Source of the DNA: Meloidogyne chitwoodi
Lineage: Eukaryota; Nematoda; Chromadorea; Rhabditida; Meloidogynidae
Assembly (NCBI GenBank): GCA_015183035.1
Contig: JACZZP010000010.1
Location: forward strand, 372,001-436,000
DNA: 64,000 nucleotides
Direction of reading: 5' to 3'
In this document: piece by piece, positions 55,536-64,000 of the stretch
How the letters are laid out: each line of letters begins with the position of its first letter
How positions within the stretch are numbered: position 1 is the stretch's first letter
Notes under the pieces: generated by a model
Told to the model about the DNA's origin: nothing
Seen by the model: the letters and a program-made list of their open reading frames with translations, nothing else
Databases searched by the model: none
Made by a program: the position numbers and the translations under genes

Positions 55536-57790
55536 TCAGATGGATAACTTTTCACGCTCCGACTCTGTACTTGGAGGACAATCTATCCCTCCTTTCTCCA
55601 CTTTTGGAAGCAAGTTCCCGTCATCGTCATATTCATTCTCCTCCAATGTCCATTCCTCATCTTTGACCTTCTCAGCCTTCTTTGGAGGGTCGGGAATCAC
55701 AGGATCCTCTGCAAACGGTTGAACGATGTCCTCCACAGTTGTCGACTTCTTGCCATCCACTCCTGTCGATGATTTCCCTTTGTCAACCACAGATTTATCA
55801 GTGCCCATCGCTGTTTTTGTCATTGGCGACTGTTCAATCATGGTGGCAGCAGCAGGAGGAGGCCTGTTCTGTAAAAATAAAATAAATTAATAATTTTATT
55901 TAAAAAACTTTTTACCTTTTTCCACTCATCAAATGTCCCAACAACTGCAATGCCCTTTTTCTTCAGTTCTGGCAGATATTCACTGCTGTAGACATATTGG
56001 TACCATTCTTTTTCATACTTCTCCTGAACGATGTCATTTTTAGATTTGGGCTGTTCTTTTTTGACTGCTTTCTTCTTTTTTGCAGTATTGCCATCTCTCT
56101 TTGAAGAAAGTCCCTTTGCTGCTGTCTTTTCGTTCTTCTTTCTCTGAAGAAAAAGAAAATAATATTTTGATTTATCATTTTTTAAAATAAACTTACATTT
56201 TCTTTCCATTTGTCAAAAGTCCCAACAGCAACAGGGCCCTTTTTCTTTACCTCGGCATCATAGAGTGCACGAAGGTATTTGTCCTTTCCTTGTTCAGGCA
56301 TCGTTACTTCTATTTCCTTATCTGTCTGCTTCATCAAGAACCATATTGAAATGCCGCCAACACATAACAGAAGCACAACAAGAAGCCAACCAATTACAAG
56401 CGCCACATAAAGACCTGTTTTGGATTCAACTGGGCATGTTTTTTCTGTTGGACGTGTTGTCGTTGTAGATTTTGTCGCTGTTGTGACCGGATCTGGTTTC
56501 ATTGTAGGACAGGATGTTGTAGTCGTTGGAGCTTCCGTTGTGGTAGTTGTTGTAGTTTGAGTGGTTGTCGATGTTGTTGTACAAGTTGGAGTAGGAATGA
56601 CAGTAAGCAGACGATAGTGTTCAGTACTCTGAATAAAAATTAAATTAATGGCTCTTTTATAAATGTAAAAACTCACAAATTGGATGAAGAGCTCACATAT
56701 TGGCCTTGATGGTATTATTATTGTTTTATTGAGTTCGGCCCCAGTGTACACTATAGAAACATTTGGTGGAAGCAGGCTGAAGACGAGCAGACGTTCATAC
56801 TCCATTCTCGTATTTTTGATTGTCCAAGCAGCTGGTTTTACGATTGTGTTGTTTTTTGGAGAACAAACGGCATTGTCTGCTGGATTGAATGGTGATTGCC
56901 TGTGAAACGTTATCTCCTCCGCTTTTATTTCCAAGTCGAAAGTCATTTCGTTGTCGCTCTTATTGAACCTTTTTGTTTGCTCATTGGCTGATTTCCCTTC
57001 GCGAACTGAAATGAGTTAAATGAAATATTAAGTCTAAAATATATTATACTTAAGTGGATGTGACCATAAACAGATGTTCCGACTGTACTGTTGACTTTAC
57101 TCCAAGAAACTTCAAGAGACGTCCACTCCGAGCAAGTCCCAGTTATTCTTTCGCAGGCTTCTTCATCACACTCCTCTTTATTTTTATTCTCGAAAGGTCC
57201 TCCTGTGCTAAATTTTTCGATGTCGTAATTATTTTTGCTGTAGACGAAAGGCAGACTAAAAAGCAATTTGAAAAAAAATAAAAATATAAATTCCATACCT
57301 ATTATTATAGCTATGCGAAAGATGAAATCCACTGTCAAGACAATTGCTGAGCCCTGCTTTGCTTCTCACTCCAGCCTTGAACTTGATCTCGTCATTGAAG
57401 TAACTAAGAAGATCCACAGTGCATAATTCGCCTTTGTACTGGAGTTCTCTTAAAAAAATAAAAATTTGATTTAATTTAAAAATAAATAAAATATTCTTAC
57501 ATGAAGTCATCGTTGATTGTAACATCGCAGGCACCCGGAAAGAGCGTCTTGTACTCGTTGAGGTCGATGCTCTTGACGCCAATATAGTTGTCGTACTTGC
57601 TCGTGTTGAGATTCACTTTACCGTCCTTCAGCAGCGTGTGTTTGCCAAGTCCAACGATTTCGGCAGCCTGTCCGGGTACTCCAAGCACAAAGAATGAGGC
57701 AAACAGCAGCAGCAGAGAGCACAGAGTTGAAGACTTTTTTGGCCAAGGTTCGGTGTCGAGCTCCATTGGATTCAGACAATGGGAGAGCAT
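55536..57790 (-). CDS. Thr-rich single-pass membrane protein, copy B
   Basis: Seven exons: 57501-57790, 57299-57448, 57050-57255, 56677-57005, 56197-56628, 55916-56143 and 55536-55868 (655 aa, in frame), with the same phases as copy A. Signal peptide core LCSLLLLFASFFVLGVPGQ. Ectodomain starts EIVGLGKHTLLKDGKVNLNT, nearly identical to copy A; exons 2-4 are more diverged (CDEEACERITGTCSEW). Thr-rich stalk in exon 5; TM segment YVALVIGWLLVVLLLCVGGI; cytoplasmic part with VAVGTFDKWKEN and IAVVGTFDEWKK at the ends of exons 5 and 6, then an acidic last exon (TLEENEYDDDGN). Likely a surface glycoprotein or receptor. Start and end exons are most like copy A. Function unknown. Confidence 0.8.
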
Positions 57791-57849
57791 GAAGTGTTGT
57801 TGTTTGTTTTGATGTAGACAATGTTGGCGCAGTTTAGATGAAGATTTTG

Positions 57850-57888
57850 TAGGGTAAAAGTGAAGAAAATGACTGGGTTTTTATAGTT
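57850..57888 (-). promoter_or_regulatory. TATA-type promoter of copy B
   Basis: On the minus strand ACTATAAAAACCCAGTCATT then CTTCACTTTTACCCT, about 60-100 bp before the ATG, with the CAACAACACTTCATG start context. Further upstream, GATCAAGTTGGAATGTTACT (57892-57911) is shared with copy A (8587-8615), so the duplication includes at least 200 bp of 5' flank. Confidence 0.6.
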
Positions 57889-60800
57889 TTGTATGATCAA
57901 GTTGGAATGTTACTATATAAACTGGCTAGACTTATGATAGTATAAAAGCCAGTCTGTCCCTCAGTCATGAAGACATGCTGTTCTTATCCCTCTTCATCAA
58001 CACAAGGCGGACCTGTTTAGTCCTTACTTCCCGTCGTCAGCAACACGAGGCCCGAGTTCGTTCCTTCACCCATGTTAACAAGTTTCTACTTAACTTCTTT
58101 CGCTTTGCTCTTAGCTTTTTATGTATAAATACAACTTAAGTTTAGCTTCATTTTATAAATTAAATATTAATTTTGTTTACTAGTTGAAGCAAGATTAACT
58201 GAAAATTGGAAAAACTTACTGTAAACTTAAGTTTTTGTCAAAAAGAATTCAATTGAGAAGGTAACAAATCAGAAAATTAATAGACGTGTGCAAAAATTTA
58301 TTTTACATTTTAAATTTAATTACTCTTTATTGGCGATAATTAATCATGCCACAAGGTCGAATGCCGTCACAAAAAAATTTTTTATAGATAAACTCGATTT
58401 TTCCACTTTTTAATTTATTTGTTTTCTTATTTTCAAAAATATTATCGTGTTTATTAATTATTTTTAACTTTATTTATCGTTGAACGACAAAGATTAAACT
58501 TAAAAATTAGCAGACTTAAGTTTATCTTATAATTCCAACTTGGATAAATTTAGAAAGCAAACTTAATTGTTTTACAAACTTAAGTTTACTAACTAAAAAA
58601 TAAAACTTGTTTACTAACTAAAAAATACAACTTAAGTTTACAAACTTTAAATTAATATGCTTAATATAAATTTTATATTATAAATTAATTTATACATATT
58701 TACCTATTCTCTCATTTTAACAAAAATTTCCCCACTTTTCATTATTTAAAATTTATATATTCGAATAAATATCCTTATCTTTTTATTTTGCTTCTTTTTT
58801 ATACAAAACTACATAAAAAATAATTTTCTTTCTTTTTTAAATTTTTTACATTACCTATATTCCTCAAAATTTTGATTCAAGTAATTCCCCTACTTTTTCT
58901 TTATTGTTTTATTTACCAACCCACGTTGTCTGTTTCAACGAAAAGTAATAAAATAATTGCTTTATTTTTTATATTTTCATATCATTTACTGTTTGGTAAC
59001 CAATTCTAGATTTTTTTTGATAAGAAAAAGTTTGGACATTTTTGAGAGTAAAAAGAGATTTCAGTGCCGAACAGTTAAATGTCAATTTTCATAAAATTTA
59101 AATTAAACTGTAAATAAAGGTGTTAAGGTTTAGTGTTTCATCAATCCAAAAACTAATAATTCAATAATAAATTTTAATTTTGCAAATGAAATTCAATGAA
59201 ATAACATTTATAAAGCATAAAATCAAAAAAAATTGAGTATAAAAGTTTAAAGTCCACATTTTCCATAATTAAATTAATTAATAAGTGAATGAAGAAATGT
59301 GTTAAATTAAAAAAATTAAATGACATTTATAAACTGATAAATAAAATAAAAAGGTTAATATCAAAATCAAAGAGAACACACACACCATTGAAGATTTAAC
59401 TTGAAATTGGTATTTTTTGAATAGTTTTATTTTAGTAGGAAATTTGTGAAAGAAAAATTGTATTTCACAATCTTAATTTTAATGTTTACAAATTTTCAAG
59501 CTTAAACTTAATTTGCTTCAATTTTATTAAAAATTGTATTTCACAATCTTAACTTTAATGTTTACAAATCTTCAAGTTTGTAAAGTTAATTTACTTAAAT
59601 TTTATTTAAAGCTTAATTTAATTTAAATTGACTAACTTTTCAAGCTTGAACTTAATTTACTTAAAAATTTTAAGTTTTGTAATTTCTTAAAAGCTTTTTG
59701 AGTCTCAAAGAAAATAGATCACTATTTATATTTTTCCCCATTGATTTAACTAGGAAAAATAAGAAAAATTCTAGGACAGATCAAAACAGGGCAAATATTA
59801 TTATTTTATATTATTTACAATCCCCTCTCTTCTCTAATATTTTCTTTTTTTTTCATCAAAAAAGAAAAACGAGAAAAAGGCATTTTTACCTTTATTATTT
59901 TGTCATACCATTTTATTAAGGTTTCGTTGACAAAAATCCTTTTTACCTCCAATTCTTTTATTTACATATATTTCTCAATATAATTCTCTTATCTGCGCGT
60001 CAAAATAAAAAAATATTTTGAAAGAATAAAAGGGGTGTTTTTTGTGTTTTTGAATCAATGCTTTGCAAAAATTAAAATTAAATAAAATTAAATGGTCATA
60101 TTTGGAACAGTTTTTTTTTAAATAATATAATTAAATCTAGCACAAGTCAGTGAAGATAGTAAAGAAAAATTTTGTTTTCAGAAAATAAAAATCTGTAAAT
60201 CCTTAAAATTCCAAAATTCTCAAACAATACTTAATCCTTTTTTTCGGCTCAAAACCCTTAAACTTGATAACAAAAATTGGTAAAAATTTGGATCTTTTTT
60301 TTTTAATTTATTAAAATTTGTTCTCTTTTATTTTTAATTGAATTTATTTTATAAAATGTGTACCCAAACTACCTAAATAAATATATTATTTTATTTTAAC
60401 CCCTTTTCCAAAAATTATTATCACTAAATCAAAAATAATAATTCAAAAATAATAATTCATTGTTGACTAAATAATATTTTATTAAATAAGAGGAGAGATA
60501 GCCCACACCATGTGCCGATTTTTCTTTTTCAAAATTGGGTTTACCCTTACCTCTACATTATGTCGTTGTCCCCCGTTTTTAGGGGGAAAAGAATAATAAC
60601 TTTAAATTAAAAGATATAATATTATTGAAAATAACCGCAAAAAACGGGTTCCCCTTCCAAAAAAAATAAAAATATATTTTTACATCATCCATCAATTCCT
60701 AAGGGGAATTATATGAAATATTAAAAAATATGAATTTTATCTAAATAAAAACAGTAAAAGCAAGGTAAATACACATTTGTATCTTAGGATGACCCTCTCA

Positions 60801-62529
60801 GCCTGTTCTCTTCCTTCTGTCGTTGAAAAAAATAAAAAAAAATTTTGAGGGTCATCCCCTACACACTAGAGGGTAGAAGTAAAGGTGTAAAGCTTTTAAT
60901 CGTTCCTTTTCTATTAAATTTATTTTTTTATATTTTTGTTTTAATAAAATAAAATGGATGTAATTAATTGGTCAATAAACAACTGTTTTTAATTTTTTAA
61001 TAATTAATTAATTTAAAATAAAATTATAAATTTTATTATTTTGACTCTACACTAATTTTAAGTATTTTTTTTTGTTTTTTAAAATTAAAAAATATTTAAT
61101 TTCAATTAATTAATTAATTCCTTCTTTTTTATTCATTTTAGAATTTATTTAAAAAATTAAAAAAAATTTTTTCTCTTAGGACGTTTTGTCTTTTTACCGT
61201 TTTTTAAAAAATGCAAAATTTAAACAATTATTTTTGGAATTTTTTTGACCAAAAAAATTATTTTATTTTTCCAAAAAAATAACTTTCCTGTCCATCAAAA
61301 AAAAATTATTATTTTTTAAATATTTATTTTTATTTTCTTAAAAATATGTAATTAATTAGCTTATCTATTCTCCCATAAAATTAGTAAAGGGTAAAAGACT
61401 AAAATAGTATTTTTTATTAAAAAAAAAAAATATTTTTACTTTGAATATTTTATTTTGCAATAAAAAGCAACATATAAAATTTTTATATAATTTTATTAAA
61501 GCAACGAAAAAATTAAAAATAATAATAAAAATTATTTATTATTTTTTAGGAGGACAGGTGACTAAAATTAAAACCAGATGATTAAATTTAAAAATTGCAA
61601 AAGATAATTGGTTTATTTATGTTTCTTTTTTTTTTAAAAATTTTAATTTTTATTAATTAAAAAAATTTTTCTTTTGAAAAAAGAGACGGCGCTTGTAAAG
61701 AGTAGAGGGAAGGGAATAACACTTGTAGTGTGAAGAGAACATAATTTTTTTTACAATTTTTTTTTCTTTTGTTTTATTAACTGGTATATTTCCCCTAAAA
61801 ATACAACGGGGGATATCTACCTGCTATAAGTGAATATCGAATTAAAAAACACTTTTTTAGGCCAATAATTTTCGGGTGTCCTTATAACGGGAGTTTACTT
61901 ATTTGAATTTCTTTTTTTATTTTTATTTATTTATTTTCCAAATATTTATTCAATTTTATTTTTATTTTTCTCCTCTTTTCCATTCTTTGCAAAAGAAATG
62001 ATTGTCTCGGACATTTAAAACTGTGACCCTCTCCACTACTTTTTGGGGGATTCCCCCCTTTTTGTTTGTAGACTTTCCCGTCCTCTTTCCACACACTTTT
62101 TAGGGTATCCCTTAACATTTTCTTTTTAATTATAATATTTTTAGTAATAAAATAGCGACGAAATGATTGTAAAATATTTTGGGTAATTTTTGTTTGATCA
62201 CACGATTATTTGGGGGAATTTATTTAAAAATGCCAGACTATAAAAAAAATAAAAAAAAAATAGGAAACCCTTTTTTTAATATTTTTTTAAATAAATGTAA
62301 AAATTTGTTTAATTAAACAATTAGGTAATATTGAGAAATAATAAAAAAATTGAACAAAGTAATAGAATTTTTTTAATTTTTTATCAAAAAAATTAATTAT
62401 TTTACTGAATTTAATTTTTTACGATCGTCTAATAAAATTATATACATATATTTATTATTTACTTTTGAATTTTATTACTTTTTTTTTTTAATTAAAAAAG
62501 GTCAACTATTAGAGCAATAATTAATATTT

Positions 62530-62911
62530 TGGTACTTTTCTGTTCTGCCTCACCTCCCATTTCGGTGCCAAAGTGAGTTGGTTTGTTGGAAACACGTCAA
62601 ACTTGGACTTATTTGGAGTGTTTTATCTTCTTAATTTTTTCGCCCATGGCCTTTTGGTATGTGCGTCAATCTACGGCTAGAATTACAACAAAATAATTAA
62701 TTCAGTGAAAATAATTTAGTAGCAGCCGCGGTAATCACTTAGAAGAGCTTGGTCCCCCCTATGGTTTTTCGATTTTCGGAGGTTTGTATTCCGGCTCAGA
62801 TTCGTTGGTCAGACTTCGATCAGGGCTAGTTCGACACAGCTCGCCGAGCTCTTTCGAATGACATCTCACTTTGGCACCGAAATGGGGGGTGGGGCAGAAC
62901 GAAAAGTACCA
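62530..62911. mobile_element. TIR element with TGGTACTTTTC ends
   Basis: TGGTACTTTTCTGTTCTGCC and its inverse GGCAGAACGAAAAGTACCA, then CCCATTTCGGTGCCAAAGTGAG and its inverse, form long arms (about 50 bp) around a 280-bp centre. No transposase. The centre holds GAGCTCTTTCGAATGACAT, shared with the 2035/16160/40825 family, and a 15-base word found in small-subunit rRNA. Confidence 0.8.
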
Positions 62912-64000
62912 ATATTTTTATTTATTTTTAAGGACAATTGATATCTCTAGTTTTCGAATTTTATGCTTATATTCTAAAGCAATGTTGGAAAAGTTGGAAC
63001 AATTAAAATAAAAAATGTGAAATTAAAAATTCAGTTTCAAAATTGGAAATTTTGCAACTTTCCCATCACTGTTCTCAAGCCTTTAAATTATTCTAAAATT
63101 TAATTAGTCAATCTATCTTAAATATTATTAATTAATTAACCCCCAAGGGGTTCTATTTTTCATTCAATTTAATTTAATTTGAAATTATCGAAAAGAAACT
63201 TGGGGAAAATAAAAATTATTTCTCGAATTTTGATTCTCCAATTTGTTCCTAAAATAATAAAAAAGTACCGTAACCTTTTTACTAATTAAATTTAAAATTA
63301 ATTTTTAGCCTCTTTAATAAATGTTGGAATTCAGGGCAATTAAATTAATGTCCTCTAAAATTAAAAATAAAAATAAAAGTTTAATGGTCAAAGCCCAAAT
63401 AAATTATTTAAAATTAAATAAATAAATTCCTTCCTTTTACAAAAAAAATATTTTTTTTTTTAATTTTTAGCAAAGAAATAAATAAATAAATTAATTAAAT
63501 ATTTTTTAAATTTTTTAATATGCTTGTTTTGCCTAAAAGATAAAATTAAAAAAAATAAAGTAATTAATCATAAAATTAAATATAAATATTTTCTTCTAAT
63601 TTTCAAGGCCAACAAATTTAATTAAAAAAAGCATTTTTATCAGTTATTTATTTTATTTATTTTTATAAAAATATTTTTTTTATATTTTTTAATTGGTAAA
63701 GAAATATTTATTTTTATTAAAAAAAAATTTTTTTTTAATAAAAATAATTTAAAATTTTTTTTATTCTCCTCGTTTTTTGCTCTCCTAGGCACGCTCAATT
63801 TTAACAAATAATTTTATTTAAAATTAATAAAAAAATTTTTTAATTTTTTTATTCCTTTTTTGCTCTAAAATCAGCGGTTAAATTTACCATTAAAATAATT
63901 TAATTAATAAAAAAAAATTAAAAACTCTTAAGTAGTGACCGGAATGATTCTCTTATTTGAGTAAAATGGTCTCTATCTTCACACACTCTCTCTCATTCTT

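Larger units (their letters stand above)
57791..64000. other. 6.2 kb without a supported gene
   Basis: After the copy B promoter, the sequence is mostly A/T-rich. Seen: many AACTTAAGTTTA-type words at 58120-58660 and 59460-59700; an inverted pair GGATGACCCTC / GAGGGTCATCC (60787 and 60846); a single MITE end (GTGTCCTTATAACGGGAGTT, 61876-61895); and a 382-bp TIR element at 62530-62911. A mixed-composition stretch at 61960-62115 has an open minus frame of 63 codons that I cannot assign. Confidence 0.5.

Noticed and set aside
61927..62118. Minus-strand open frame of 63 codons in mixed-composition DNA
   Set aside because: Basic, low-complexity product with no motif, no nearby exons in phase and no promoter signal; left unassigned.
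62700..62760. Small-subunit rRNA gene fragment
   Set aside because: Only about 15 bases match; flanking sequence does not look like rRNA. No rRNA gene called.

Overview
This window is nuclear DNA from a nematode. The sequence is extremely AT-rich. Genes are split into many small exons with short AT-rich introns (GT...TTTAG or TTTCAG), and several products are clear homologues of C. elegans proteins. A Meloidogyne-like (root-knot) plant parasite with low GC is my best guess. This is inference from base composition and from a SPRY fragment resembling the SPRY proteins of plant-parasitic nematodes; no marker gene is present. I found no rRNA, tRNA, CRISPR array or operon.

Layout. 1-3482 (+) is the 3' part of a RIPOR/FAM65-family gene. 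4362-5547 (-) is a small secreted protein. 6372-8463 (-) is copy A of an unrecognised family of Thr-rich, single-pass membrane proteins. 8910-12398 (-) is a CED-4-like apoptosis ATPase with no recognisable CARD. 15724-26343 (+) is a two-PDZ NHERF/NRFL-1 homologue with a 4.9 kb intron. 26697-29536 (-) holds three tandem, probably mitochondrial, coiled-coil/TM paralogues. 32458-39064 (+) is a kinesin-II motor (KIF3B/KLP-11 type). 39404-41605 (+) is an unrecognised low-complexity protein with a C-terminal TM. 42088-43202 (+) is copy C of the Thr-rich family, truncated by a perfect 811-bp inverted repeat (43205-44990) whose arms are a decayed SPRY gene. 45159-54390 (-) is fibulin-1 with both alternative C-termini (C and D). 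55536-57790 (-) is copy B of the Thr-rich family. 57791-64000 has no gene I can support.

The conserved genes (RIPOR, CED-4, NHERF, kinesin-II, fibulin-1) are unrelated single genes in a compact genome. The lineage-specific part is the Thr-rich membrane family. Its copies share a promoter/5'UTR module: ACTATAAAA(A/G)CCC, then a CAACAACACTTCATG start context. Pieces of the module also appear beside the SPRY hairpin and inside a fibulin intron, where they flank a 43-codon Cys-repeat ORF and a 15-bp x ~46 minisatellite. The SPRY palindrome could yield a long double-stranded RNA and is the most unusual structure here. Introns and spacers also carry several families of short TIR elements (one hAT-like with an 8-bp target duplication) and a GC-rich ~160-bp dispersed repeat in four copies.

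Exon limits were read by eye from splice consensus and reading phase. Where I give protein lengths, the summed exons are divisible by three.
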